Translations under genes and position numbers: made by a program
In this document: positions 10,334 through 20,989 of the stretch, one piece after another
Layout: the number at the start of each line of letters is the position of its first letter
How positions within the stretch are numbered: position 1 is the first letter of the stretch
Notes under the pieces: generated by a model
What the model was told of the DNA's origin: nothing
Seen by the model: only the letters and a program-made list of their open reading frames with translations
Database searches by the model: none
Assembly (NCBI RefSeq): GCF_040369795.1
Contig: NZ_AP028955.1
Location: 310,001-374,000, forward strand
Reading direction: 5' to 3'
DNA: 64,000 bases
Source of the DNA: Spiroplasma_E ixodetis_B
GTDB lineage: Bacteria; Bacillota_I; Bacilli_A; Mycoplasmatales; VBWQ01

Positions 10334-10452
10334 AACTTTATAAAATATATAATTTGTTAATTCAAATATTTATTTTTTATGTTTAATTTATTTTTTCATT
10401 ATTATTTTAGTGTTAAAATAATATAGTCTTAAAAATAGAGGAGAATATAAAT

Positions 10453-11808
10453 ATGAGTTTTGCTGACATTATGTCAAAAAAAGTACAAAAAACATTAGAA
10501 AAAAATTTAAGTAAAAAAACTTTAACCATGGAAAATATGGAAGCAACAATTAAAGAATTCAGATTAATTTTGTTAGAGGCTGATGTTAATTTTAGGGTGA
10601 TTAAAACCTTAACTAATGAAATTATTAATAAAGCAAAAGGTGAATTTATTAAAGAAGGCTTAGATCAAAAAGAAATGTTAATTAAAATTATTCATGATGA
10701 ATTAACAAAGATTATGGGTACTAAGAATGTTGAATTAGACTTATCTACTAATCCTACTGCTATTATGATAGTTGGTTTACAAGGTTCTGGTAAAACAACA
10801 ACAATATCTAAACTAGCAAAGTTGTTAACAGATAAATATCAAAAAAAATGTTTACTAGTTGCAGGAGATATTTATCGTCCAGCTGCTATTGAACAATTAA
10901 AAGTTTTAGGAAAACAATTGAATATTGAAGTTTTTTCCCAAAAAAATGAAACTCCTACTAATATTGTTAAAAATGCTCAAATATATGCTAATAAAAATAA
11001 GTTTGATGTAATATTAATTGATACAGCTGGAAGATTACACATTGATGAAAAATTAATGCAAGAACTAGCAGAAATAAGAAAAATTACTTCACCAAAAGAA
11101 GTTTTACTTGTTTGTGATGGTATGGCAGGACAAGATATAATTAATGTTGCTATTGAGTTTAATAATACTATTCCTATTACTGGAAGCATAATCACTAAAT
11201 TAGATGGTACTGCTAAGGGTGGTTCAGCTCTTTCAATTTCTTATTTAACAAAGATTCCTGTTAAATTCTTAGGAATGGGTGAAAAGGTAACTGATTTAGA
11301 GGTTTTTTATCCAGAAAGAATGGCAGAATGTATTTTAGGAATGGGTGATCTTACTACATTAATGGAAAAGGCCGAAAGTATAGTTTCAACTCGTGATGTT
11401 GAAGAAACTATGAATAGAATGATGTTAGGTCAATTTGATTTGAATGACCTTGTTAATCAAATGAAGCAAATTCAAAAAATGGGTAAATTGGGATCACTTG
11501 TAAAAATGATTCCTGGTATGTCTGCTAAAATTAGTGATGCTAAAATTAGTGATGCTGAAACTGATTTAAAAATAGCAGAATATATTATTGCTTCAACAAC
11601 TGCTCAAGAACGTGAAAAACCACAAATTTTACGCTATCCAACTAGAAAAGCAAGAGTATTAAAAGGCTCAGGTCGTTCAGAAAAAGAATTAAATAAAGTG
11701 TTAAACCAATTTGAAAAAACTAAAAAAGTTATGGATCAAATTGCTGGTCAGATTAAAAAAGGAGAAATGCCAAATATTCCAGGATTAGATAAGTTAATAA
11801 AAAGTTAG
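10453..11808 (+). CDS. ffh: Signal recognition particle GTPase Ffh
   Basis: A 451-residue SRP54 protein that binds signal sequences and SRP RNA and delivers ribosomes to FtsY. The N domain occupies about 1-100. The GTPase motifs are GLQGSGKTT (residues 108-116), DTAGRLHID and TKLDGTAKGG. A Met-rich M domain (MMLGQFDLNDL, KMIPGM) ends the protein. Length is normal. Within the M domain a 15-bp unit is perfectly duplicated (11524-11538 and 11539-11553), giving AKISDAKISDAE. AGAGGAG lies upstream of the ATG. Confidence 0.96.
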   Translation: MSFADIMSKKVQKTLEKNLSKKTLTMENMEATIKEFRLILLEADVNFRVIKTLTNEIINKAKGEFIKEGLDQKEMLIKIIHDELTKIMGTKNVELDLSTNPTAIMIVGLQGSGKTTTISKLAKLLTDKYQKKCLLVAGDIYRPAAIEQLKVLGKQLNIEVFSQKNETPTNIVKNAQIYANKNKFDVILIDTAGRLHIDEKLMQELAEIRKITSPKEVLLVCDGMAGQDIINVAIEFNNTIPITGSIITKLDGTAKGGSALSISYLTKIPVKFLGMGEKVTDLEVFYPERMAECILGMGDLTTLMEKAESIVSTRDVEETMNRMMLGQFDLNDLVNQMKQIQKMGKLGSLVKMIPGMSAKISDAKISDAETDLKIAEYIIASTTAQEREKPQILRYPTRKARVLKGSGRSEKELNKVLNQFEKTKKVMDQIAGQIKKGEMPNIPGLDKLIKS

Positions 11809-11857
11809 AAAAATAAAAAAAATTTGTTATTTTTAGTTAATTTGTTAAAATTTATTT

Positions 11858-11898
11858 AACTCAAGAAATGTATAAAACTTTGATTTCTTGAGTTTTTA
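11858..11898 (+). terminator. Terminator of ffh
   Basis: AACTCAAGAAAT / ATTTCTTGAGTT stem with a 13-base loop, then TTTAT. The rest of the 325-base spacer to the next gene is AT-rich with no other structure I can support. Confidence 0.75.
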
Positions 11899-12139
11899 TA
11901 GATATTATTTTATTAAAATGTTTTTAAATTTTCTTATTTGTTTTTAAAAATTTAATTTATTTTTTAAAGTAAAACTAGATTTGAAAAAGAAAATAGTGTT
12001 TAAATAGTGGGTTATTTTAAATTAAAAATATAACAAAAATTTATTTTTTATTTTTCAGTTGCTTAATAATATTTAGGGAACAAGATAACTTTGAATTGTG
12101 TTTAGTAAACAAATTAAATTCAGTTAGGAGACAATGATT

Positions 12140-12391
12140 ATGAAAGATACGTATACATCTGTTCGATTAGCTCAAAAGCCACAAAATTCTTTTGCTTGCT
12201 ATCGATGTGGTAGAGTAATTTTGATAGCTGATTACTTAGAAGGAATAAATATTCAAGTTAATTGCAGTCGTTGTGGCTTTAAGAAGCGTGTTAATAGTAT
12301 AAAGATAGAGAAAATAAACAGTAAACCAAATTCAGCGCTAAATTCTAATGAAATTTCAAAAGAAAAGATAAATGAAATTTTTAATTCCTAA
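12140..12391 (+). CDS. Small zinc-ribbon protein, first gene of the transfer cluster
   Basis: An 83-residue protein with two CxxC knuckles (CYRCGRV and CSRCGFK) separated by about 20 residues, which probably bind one zinc ion. AGGAG at 12126-12130 is nine bases from the ATG at 12140 and only three from the ATG at 12134, so I take 12140. The last 20 bases overlap the start of the VirB4-like gene, indicating translational coupling. The C-terminal third is polar and low-complexity (KINSKPNSALNSNE). I do not recognise a named family. A transcriptional or nucleic-acid-binding role for the cluster is inference from the fold alone. Confidence 0.7.
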   Translation: MKDTYTSVRLAQKPQNSFACYRCGRVILIADYLEGINIQVNCSRCGFKKRVNSIKIEKINSKPNSALNSNEISKEKINEIFNS

Positions 12392-15059
12392 AACTATTAA
12401 ATTTGTAAAATTACAAATTTGGAGAAGTGTTGGTTTAATTGATTTATTAATTATTTTAATGGTAGTTGGATTTGCTTCGATTATTATTTTATTGTTGCAA
12501 ATTGATATTATTTTTAAAATATTAGCTGTTATTTTAGTTGGTTGTGCTACTATTCCACTTACTTTTTATTGACAGCCAAGAAAAAAAGGATGAGAAATTA
12601 TTTTATTATGATTTAAATTTCATAGTAAAAATCGTTATTATAATTTTGAAAAAAATTCACAAATATTAGTACCATTTAAAAAAATTATTAGTAAGAATGT
12701 GATGCAATTAAATGTGAAAAATACAAATTATACTAGAGCTTTATTATTGGAGGGTTTTAATATTACATTATTATCTAATGAAGAAGCCTCAAATAAAATT
12801 AAAGATTTAGCTGCAGCTTTTAAAATTATTAATATTTCTATGTCTTTAATAAAGATTGATATGCCTTTAGATATAACTGCACAAACTAATTTTTATAAAG
12901 AACAACTCGAAAAAATTGATTTAGAAAATATTAGTGAAAAAGCAAAATTAGCAAGAAAATTTCAAATGATATCAGCAATTAATGCTAATAATGAAATTCA
13001 AAATCAAAATGAAATGACGCAACCATTTTTTTACTTATTTTTTTATTCATCAAATCAAGAAAAATTAAAAGAAGAAGTAAATGCTTTTAAAAATTATATC
13101 AGTCGTAGTGGAGTTAAAACTATTGATATTAATTGTTTTGAAATGATGGTTGTTTATAGTAAATTAATAAATTCTAATGAAAATGCTTCCTTAGAAGAAA
13201 TGTTTACTACAAAAAAAGAAGAAATTGTTAAAAGTAAAGATTTAACTAATGATTTGGCGATTAAAGAATTATTAGTTCATAAGAATAATTTAGAATTTGC
13301 TAATTGTTTTCAAACTGTTTATAACATATATGATTATCCATTTGAAGTTTCAGCAGTCTGATTAGCAAATTTAGTAAATATTCCTAATACTAGTTTAATC
13401 TTTACTTTTAATAGTATCAGTGAAGAAAGTGCTAAAAAACAATTGAATAAAGCTATGCAAAATTTAGCAACTTTAAATTTTATGACAAAATCATTATCAG
13501 AACGAAGAGATTATCATTATCATTATCAATCATTAAATGAATTATTAGATCAAATTGCTGGTGGTGGTGAAAAAATATTTAATACTAATATGTATTTGTT
13601 AATTAATGGTGCTGATTGTAAGCAACTTAAACAAAATATTAGTACTGCCGAATACGAAATAAAAAACAATAATATGAAGTTTGATAAATTATATTATCGT
13701 CAATTAGAAGCTTTTTTATCAGTAATGCCAGATAGTGCCGATTGATTTAAAGAAACAGGTCACGAAATGCCATGTTTAACAATAGGTGCTAGTTTTCCTT
13801 TTTTAAATCAAGAATTAAATGATAAACAAGGATTATTTCTTGGATTTAATGAAAGTGGTAATAAAGTATTTTTTGATCAAAGAACTAAAAGTAGTACTCG
13901 TAAAAATCATAATCAACTAATTATTGGTACTAGTGGTTCAGGAAAATCTTATACTTCTAAAAAAGAAGTAAATTATCAAATTATGATTGGTCATAAAGTA
14001 ATTGTTATTGATCCTGAACGTGAATATCGCGATTTATGTAATTATCATGATGGAAGTTGAATTGATGTTGGTGATGGTTATTCTGGCAATATTAATCCAT
14101 TTCAAATTACATTGGCACTGAGTGATGATAATACTAATGATAATAATACTCGTGATATTTTAGCACCACATATGCAATTCTTAGAACAATTTTTAAACAT
14201 TGCTACTGGTGGATTAACGAGAAATGAATCAAGTTTATTAATGATTTATGTAAATTTAATGTATGAAAAATTTGGTATTACTTCTCGAACAAAAATTCAC
14301 TTATTAAAACCAAATCAATTTCCAATTTTTCAAGATTTATATGATATTATTGAATCTGATATGGTTAAAGAAGAAGAGATTAGAAGTAAAAATGAATTAA
14401 AAAATTTACTAATTATATTATCAAGATTTGCAACTGCTGGTACTGATGCTAATTTATGAAATGCTCATACTAATATTAATAGCAGTAGTATATTACAAGT
14501 TTATGATTTATATACTTTAACACAATCAGGGAATAAACGTTTAGTTAACGCTCAAATGTTTTTAATTTTGAAATATATTGAAAATGAAGTACGAAAGAAT
14601 AAAAATGATAATGAAATTAATAATAAACAACAATGAATTTCAATTACTATTGATGAAGCCCATTTACTTATTGATAAAGAATTTCCAGCAGCATTATTAT
14701 TTATGTATCAAATTGTTAAGAGAATTCGTAAGTATACAGGTATGATAAATATTATTACACAAAATATTAACGATTTTCTTGGTTCTGAAGAAATTAAAAA
14801 ATATACTACTGCTATTATTAACTCAAGTCAATATTTAAAAGTATTAAACTTACAACCTCATGATTTAGCAGCATTAAATGAATTGTATTCTTCATATGGT
14901 GGCATTTCTGCTAATGAAACTGATTTTATTGCTCGTGCTAAAGTTGGTGAATGTCTTTTTGCTATTTCTAGTTTATATCGTATGTGTTTAAATATTAATG
15001 TTAGTGATGCTGAAACACAAGCAATTAAAAATATAAAAAATAAAGAAATTGAAAATTAG
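12372..15059 (+). CDS. VirB4/TraE-type conjugation ATPase
   Basis: One continuous 895-residue frame when TGA is Trp; with a standard code it would look like several fragments. The N-terminus carries two membrane segments (about 21-36 and 39-65: LIDLLIILMVVGFASIIILL and IIFKILAVILVGCATIPLTF), resembling a VirB3/PrgI-like module fused to the ATPase. The C-terminal half has Walker A GTSGSGKS (about 519-526), VIDPEREY, and Walker B ITIDEAHLL (Asp761-Glu762). VirB4 ATPases drive type IV secretion and conjugation. It overlaps the zinc-ribbon gene by 20 bases, and the pilin-like, VirB6-like and VirD4 genes follow in order. Confidence 0.88.
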
Positions 15060-15129
15060 TATATTTTTTATACATTATCGATTTCATCAATAATTGTTAA
15101 TTTATTTTTAAACTAAATAAAGATACTTT

Positions 15130-15163
15130 CATATTAATAAAACTTATAAGTTTTATTAATATG
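15130..15163. terminator. 34-bp perfect palindrome after the VirB4 gene
   Basis: CATATTAATAAAACTTA followed by its exact reverse complement, about 70 bases after the stop and followed by ATTTTATTT. It would form a 17-bp stem and probably ends the first transcript of the cluster. Confidence 0.6.
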
Positions 15164-15228
15164 ATTTTATTTAAATAATAAATTTTATAAAATAATAAAA
15201 AATAAGTTGATAAAATTGAAAATTTTTA

Positions 15229-15256
15229 TTTACTTTATTTTAAAACCAACTATAAT
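15229..15256 (+). promoter_or_regulatory. Candidate promoter inside the transfer cluster
   Basis: TTTACT, 16 bases, TATAAT, between the palindrome and the pilin-like gene. It suggests the second half of the cluster is transcribed separately. Confidence 0.5.
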
Positions 15257-15284
15257 TAATTTGTATCAACATTATTTATAACAT

Positions 15285-15424
15285 ATGAATTTGACTGTAA
15301 GTCCTAATTTATCTCTTTAATGAGTAAAATAGAACTTATTATATTATTAGATAAATTCATGCTTTATAAACAATTTTGATTAGTAAATAATTTTATTTTT
15401 TTATTATTTAAGGAGGAAAAACTT
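15285..15424 (+). other. Structured leader upstream of pilin-like gene
   Basis: The 140 bases before the ATG at 15425 include an outer pairing ATGAATTT...AAATTCAT (about 15285 and 15354) enclosing an imperfect stem around CTC-TTTAAT-GAG. The region is untranslated and could be a regulatory leader; no known riboswitch is recognised. AAGGAGG lies directly upstream of the start. Confidence 0.35.
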
Positions 15425-15727
15425 ATGATTTTTAATTATCTATCAGATGGACCTGATATAAATAAAATCATTGATGTAGCAAAACCTTATGTTTCGGCAG
15501 TTGCAGGATTGCTAATTGCTGCTTTAATTGCATTTAGTTTTTTTAAAATAATTATATTGGCAAAAGATTTAGCGGCTGCTGGTGATGATCCACAACGTAG
15601 AAGTGAGATTAAAAAAGCGTTTATGTATACATTAATTGCACCAATTATTGGTATTACTGCATCAGCAATAATAATTGCTCTTGTGCAGGCCTTTGGCGGT
15701 AATCCAAATATTCTTCCTACTAACTAA
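15425..15727 (+). CDS. Pilin-like (VirB2/TrbC-type) membrane protein
   Basis: A 100-residue protein with two hydrophobic segments (about 20-42 AVAGLLIAALIAFSFFKIII and 60-86 FMYTLIAPIIGITASAIIIA) joined by a short charged loop (AAGDDPQRRSEIKK). This is the layout of VirB2/TrbC pilins and of the pilin-like proteins in Mycoplasma integrative elements. No clear signal-peptidase site is visible. AAGGAGG precedes the ATG. Position between VirB4 and the VirB6-like gene supports a transfer-channel role; the family call is by architecture, not by residue signature. Confidence 0.7.
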   Translation: MIFNYLSDGPDINKIIDVAKPYVSAVAGLLIAALIAFSFFKIIILAKDLAAAGDDPQRRSEIKKAFMYTLIAPIIGITASAIIIALVQAFGGNPNILPTN

Positions 15728-15781
15728 AGAAAGTTATATATTAACTTGATATTAAGTTACGAAGAGAAAAGAGATGAAAAT

Positions 15782-17125
15782 ATGGATTGACTAACAGATA
15801 TTATACTAGTAGCTTTATTATTTATACCTTGACTTATTTTTATTCAAGGACCATTATATTTAATTGATGTTTTATTAAGACCACATGGTATATTTGAATA
15901 TTTAACAACTGACGCAATAACTAATTTATTTTTTGGAAAATTTAATGAAGATCCACTTAATAGTAAAAACTTACCAATATTTTTTTCAGTATTAGCTGTT
16001 GTTTCAATTGGTGTAATACTTATTATGTTTATTATGCAATTAATTATTATCCAATTTACTGAAACACATACAATTAGAGAAAAACTAGGTAAAGCTATAA
16101 AAAATACATTTTTAGCTTTTTTAGTAATTGTTTTCATTCCATTTTTTATGAGTGCTATAAATTATCTAATGACAGGATTATTGGCAGTTTTACAAATTAC
16201 AGCTTTAGGAAAAAATGCTAGTTTAGCTGATTTATTATGAGGTATTGGTGCTTCTGATTATGATAGTTCTTTGCATCCTAATGGTGTTTTTTCAATGCCT
16301 GATATTTCGTATTTAAAACATTGAAACTTTATTCTTGAAATTATTGCGGTGTGATTTACTTTATATGTATTATTTGTTGCATCAATGACATTGGTTGAAA
16401 GAATTATTGATTTATTACTTTTATTTTCAATATCACCAATTGTTGCCGCTATAATGCCTGTTGATCAAGGAAAAAGATTGTGTGTTTGAAAAGAAATGGT
16501 AATAGGTAAGTTTATTATTGGTCCAGGAACGATGTTACCTATTTATATATTCCTTGAAATATTACCAAAAGCAATAGTAGATATTACTAATAATACTAAT
16601 TTTAGTTGACTTGAAAAACAAGTTCTATATACATTATTTTGTACAGCCGGTGCTATTAGTTGTTTAAGAACTCAAAAAATTATTAATCACTTAGTAACAC
16701 AAAACTTAGGTGTACAAAGTGCTATTGATTCTAATGGAGCAGCTATTGCCGGAAATATTATGGGTAAAGCTCGCACTTTTGCTAGCCTTGCAGCCGGTGG
16801 TGCTGGTGCATTAAAACTTGGAAAAAAAATTGCATTTGGTGGTGCTAAAGACGGAAGAAATCCTGATGGTAGCGAAAAGAAAGCAAATGGACTATTAAAA
16901 AATGGTATCACGCGTTATTTAGGTAAAGGTACTAAAGGAGTTGCTAAAGGAATTGGTAAATTTCAAAATTCTAATGATAATGGTACTAAATGACAAGATA
17001 CAAAAAATAATTTAAAAATTCCTTTTGTTGGATTAAAAAATATGGCTAATGCCGCTTTTAAAGAACCTGTTGTAAATTTAAATAATATTAGAAAGAATGC
17101 AAGAAGAGGAGATTCTGATGAATAA
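15782..17125 (+). CDS. VirB6-like polytopic membrane protein
   Basis: A 447-residue protein continuous with TGA as Trp. It has about six to seven hydrophobic stretches in residues 5-310 (for example IILVALLFIPWLIFI, FFSVLAVVSIGVILIMFIMQ, TFLAFLVIVFIPFFMSA, IIAVWFTLYVLFVASMTLVE), and a soluble, Gly/Lys-rich C-terminal tail. This matches the VirB6/TrbL-like transmembrane proteins of Mycoplasma conjugative elements. The ATG at 15774 is unusable (in-frame TAA after six codons), so 15782 (MDWLTDIIL) is the start. It lies 54 bases after the pilin-like gene, in the same probable transcript. Confidence 0.72.
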
Positions 17126-17159
17126 AAAAGTAAAATATTAAAATCTTGGAGAAATAATC

Positions 17160-17288
17160 ATGAAATTTAAAAAAACAAAAAATGAATTTAAAAAGAAAAA
17201 AAGTTATCGTTGAAGACGAAATGTAAGTATTGGTATTTTATTATCAATAATATCAGGTATTGCTGGTCTTATTTCCCAATATGGGTAA
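17160..17288 (+). CDS. Small single-pass membrane protein
   Basis: A 42-residue ORF with a very basic N-terminus (MKFKKTKNEFKKKKSYRWRR) and one membrane segment (SIGILLSIISGIAGLIS). TTGGAG lies eight bases upstream of the ATG. The tight position between the VirB6-like and VirD4 genes and the plausible ribosome site suggest it is real, perhaps an accessory subunit. No homologue recognised. Confidence 0.55.
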
Positions 17289-17333
17289 AATATAAATTAT
17301 TATAAAATATATAAAAAATAAAGGAACATAAAA

Positions 17334-19235
17334 ATGAAATTTATTCGTCAAAAAAAATGAGTACTACCAGCAGTAATTATAATTGTTATACCCTTTTTAG
17401 TATTAATAAATACTTTATTAGTTTATGCTTTAGTCTTTGTTCGTAACATGTTTTCTCATAGTGGAGATAATCAACAACCATTTACACTTAAATTTTTAAT
17501 ACAGGATGCTATTAATTATTGATTAATATTTTTAATTTTATTTCTTATTGAATTTTCAGTTTTATTATCTTACTTTATGATTCATAAATATAAAATTTAT
17601 CGTGAAACTCATAATAAAAGTCGCTTTTTACGTGATTCAAAAAATAAAGTGTATGGATCTGCTGCTTGATTAACACCCACTGAAATTGCTAATACCTTTC
17701 CTTTATCAAAAACTGTTGAAAATGATTACGGTATTGTTGTTCAAACAACAAAGACTAAAATTGGTGGTGTCCAATTTAATATTAAGTCTAATGCTCATAA
17801 TATTGTAATTGGGGGAACAGGAAGTGGTAAAACTCAAAAATTAGTTATTCCAACTATATATTTAAATGCCCAATCAAAAATTAAACCATCAATGGTTATT
17901 ACTGACCCAAAAGGAGAATTATTTCAAAATCATTCTAAAATATTAAAAGATAATGGTTACGATGTTTATGTTATTAATTTACGTGATACATCAGTATCTA
18001 ATTCATGAAATCCTTTTGTTAAAGTATATGATTTTTATGTAGAATCAATGCGTTTAAAAAAAGAAAATAATCCTTTAAATGAATCAATTACTTATGAATC
18101 AATGGCATTATCATGAATTAATGATATTGTTGAAGCCTTATTTCCTGAATCAGATCCAAAACAAAAATTTTGAAATCAATCAGCGATGCAAGTTGTTAAA
18201 TCAATTATGTTATTTATGCTAGAACAACTTGAAGATCAACCTGATGTTCCTTTAAAATACTTTAGTATGTCAAATGCTGCTATTGTTGCTACTAATCGTC
18301 AACGATATGTTGAAATTCTAAAAAAAATGCCAACTCATAGTTTAGCTCGTCAAATTGGTTTAGGTGCATTAGAAGGTGCTGAAGAAACTGCGGGATCAAT
18401 TAGTCAAATGGTTGCTAATGGATTACGTTTATTTACTGATCCAGTGACACGAAATATTAGTTGTAGTAATGATATAAATTTAGATGAAATTGTAAAAAAA
18501 CCAAGTGCTGTTTTCTTAGTTGTTCCTGATGAAAGTAATGAACGTAATGCTTTTGTATCAATGTTTATTGCACAGTTATATAAAAATACAATTCGTTATG
18601 CAAGTACTTTGCCTGATATTAAATTACCACGCCCTTTATACTTTTTATTTGATGAGTTTGGTAATATACCAACGATTGCTAGTATGGCACAAATGATTAC
18701 TGTTGCACGAAGTCGTAATATTTTTTTCATGATGATTATGCAAGATTTACAACAATTAACACAAAAATATGGTAAAGAAACAGCGGAAACTATTTTTAAT
18801 AACTGTATTTTGCATACTTTTTTGCAAACTATGGATTTACAAACCGCTAATAAATATTCAGATATGTTTGGTGAAAAAACAATTATTAATTATAGCCATT
18901 CTGGTAATAAAGATAAAAAAGCTGATAATATTAATTCATCATTACAAGGTAAAAAATTAATTACAGGTAGTGAGTTAATGAAATTAGATTTTGATACTGC
19001 TGTTATTTTTTTAGCAAAACATAATCCAGCAAAAACATGTTTAATTCCGTTTTATGAATGAGGAAGTAAACCGGCAGGACAAGCAACTGTTACAAATGCT
19101 TCACGTTTAATTGATTTTAATAAAGATTATTATTTAAGTTATATTGGCTTATTCTATTATATTGAGAAAAGAAAAAATCCACAAGCCGCTGCCGAAAGAG
19201 AAAAATCAGAAAAAGAAAAAACAAACACTAGTTAA
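17334..19235 (+). CDS. VirD4/TraG-type coupling ATPase
   Basis: A 633-residue type IV coupling protein that in conjugation systems brings substrate DNA or protein to the channel. Two N-terminal membrane segments (about 10-37 and 61-85) anchor it. Walker A is GGTGSGKT (160-167), followed by the typical MVITDPKGELF. Walker B is LYFLFDEFGN (Asp440-Glu441), with VARSRNIFFMMIMQD after it. The start at 17334 follows AAGGAAC and is in frame with the rest; several TGA codons encode Trp. The C-terminus is charged. It closes the transfer cluster. No relaxase, integrase or partition gene is seen here. Confidence 0.9.
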
Positions 19236-19283
19236 TAAATTGTATATAAAATAATATTTATTTTAATATATAAATGTATATTA

Positions 19284-19312
19284 TTGACAGATATAGAAAA
19301 TAACGATATACT
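19284..19312 (+). promoter_or_regulatory. Promoter of pgsA
   Basis: TTGACA, 17 bases, TATACT: a near-consensus sigma-A promoter about 115 bases before the pgsA start, separating it from the transfer cluster. Confidence 0.8.
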
Positions 19313-19427
19313 TATTTCATGAATAGATCAAAAATATAAGTTTTACTTTTTATAAATTATACTAAAAAAGGTAATTACATAATAATGTTAAATATTATAA
19401 ATAAACTTATATGAAAGGATTTTAAAT

Positions 19428-20069
19428 ATGAGTGTTCCCAATATTATTTCTTTAATAAGATTAATATTAGTTCCAATTATTGTTAGTTTAATGATTATCG
19501 GTCCAATAGATAATGATAATTTTTATCATCTTTGAATAACAAGTATTAATATTAATAGTTATAGTTTACCAATTAGTTGGTTAATAGCAGCAATTTTATT
19601 TATTATTGCTGCCATTAGTGATTTTATTGATGGATGATGAGCAAGAAAATTTAATCAGGTAACAACTTTTGGTAAATTTTTTGATTCAATTGCAGATAAA
19701 CTTTTAACTAATGGTGTTTTAATTGTAATGGCATGTGCTACTATAATTCCAGTTTGAATAGTAGTTATTTTGGTATTACGTGATTTTATTATTGATGTAG
19801 TTCGTCAAATTTTGGCTACTAAAGGCACAGTAATGGCTGCTGATAAATATGGTAGAATAAAGGCAGCAGTACAAATGTTAGGAATTACAATTTTATTTTT
19901 TATTAATTGACGATTTTTAAATGGTAGTGTTAATGGTCATAGTAATAATGATCAATATGGCTTAATTAATCAATTAGTAATGATACCAATGTACGTTGCT
20001 ACAATATTAAGTATTTTTAGCGCTTATAATTATATTAGTTCAAATAGTAAAAAAATGTTTAATATCTAA
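19428..20069 (+). CDS. pgsA: CDP-diacylglycerol-glycerol-3-phosphate phosphatidyltransferase
   Basis: A 213-residue membrane enzyme that makes phosphatidylglycerophosphate from CDP-diacylglycerol and glycerol-3-phosphate. The CDP-alcohol phosphatidyltransferase motif D-x2-DG-x2-AR-x8-G-x3-D-x3-D is complete (DFIDGWWARK, then GKFFDSIADK). Four to five hydrophobic segments span the protein. Two Trp in the motif are TGA-encoded. AAAGGA lies upstream of the ATG. It probably forms an operon with the following SDR gene (23-base gap). Confidence 0.92.
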
Positions 20070-20092
20070 AAATAAAAGGAGTATTAATATAA

Positions 20093-20899
20093 ATGATAAA
20101 TAAAGTAATTGTTTTGAATCAGTGAGCAGTAGTTACGGGAGCGTCTAAAGGATTGGGATATTATTACTGTCAAGCATTATTAGCACAAGGTTATCACGTA
20201 TTAGGGGTATCACGTGATAGTAAAAAAATATTAGAATTAGCAGATAAGTATCCACACTTACAAGTTAAAAATTATGATTTAGATTTATCTGATTTAAAAA
20301 ATATTTATAAATTATTTGAGTTATCAAAAGAATTAAATGTAACAGTAGTTATTAATAATGCTGGTTATGGTGTTTGAGGAACATTTGCAGATAGCATGTT
20401 AGAACAAGAATTAAATATGATTAATTTAAATATTTCTTGTTTACATATTTTAACAAAGTTATTTGTTCAACGTTTTAGTAAAAATAATTATGGTCGTGTT
20501 ATTAATATTGGAAGTATGGCAGCTTTTAGTCCAGGTCCTGTTTTTGCTAGTTATTATGCTTCTAAATCATATGTTTGAAGTTTAGGCGTTGCAGTTAATT
20601 ATGAATTAAAAAGAGCAAAAAGTAAAGTAAGAGTAATTACAATTTGTCCAGGTCCATTAAAAACTGAATTTTGAAATCGTAGTAGTAATGGCAAAGGAAA
20701 TAAAGAAAATTATAGTTCATTATTACCAGTTTTAGATACTGAAACTTATGCTAAAAAGTCTTTACAAACAGCCTTAAAAACAAAAAGAAAAAGTTTTATT
20801 ATTACAGGAATTTCTAATAAAATTACAAGAACTATTATTAGAATATTACCTTTAAAAACAGTACTTAAATTAGTATATAATTATCAAAAAAATCGCTAA
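20093..20899 (+). CDS. Short-chain dehydrogenase/reductase (SDR)
   Basis: A 268-residue NAD(P)-dependent oxidoreductase with the classical SDR motifs: VTGASKGLGY cofactor loop, NNAGYG, the catalytic Ser in NIGSMAAF, YYASKSY (Tyr-x3-Lys), and CPGPLKTEF. The substrate cannot be told from sequence. It resembles the DltE/ketoreductase-like enzymes often found in Mollicutes. AAAGGAG precedes the ATG. The hydrophobic, basic C-terminus (TRTIIRILPLKTVLKLVYNY) may touch the membrane. Follows pgsA and ends at a clear terminator. Confidence 0.88.
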
Positions 20900-20937
20900 T
20901 AATGAATTTCATTTTTTATTTTAATCGTAAAAATTAT

Positions 20938-20979
20938 TAAAAAACATTTATTTATTATAAATGTTTTTTATTTTTTTTT
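20938..20979 (+). terminator. Terminator after the SDR gene
   Basis: AAAAAACATTTAT / ATAAATGTTTTTT stem with a short loop, followed by a long T-run. Confidence 0.85.
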
Positions 20980-20989
20980 AAAAGAAAGG

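Noticed and set aside
12372..15059. Five separate ORFs in a row that look like a broken ATPase gene
   Set aside because: All are in the same frame, separated only by TGA. With TGA as Trp it is one intact VirB4-type gene.
15844..16911. Minus-strand ORFs opposite the VirB6-like gene
   Set aside because: Antisense shadows with no ribosome site and no family signal; the plus-strand frame is continuous and membrane-like.
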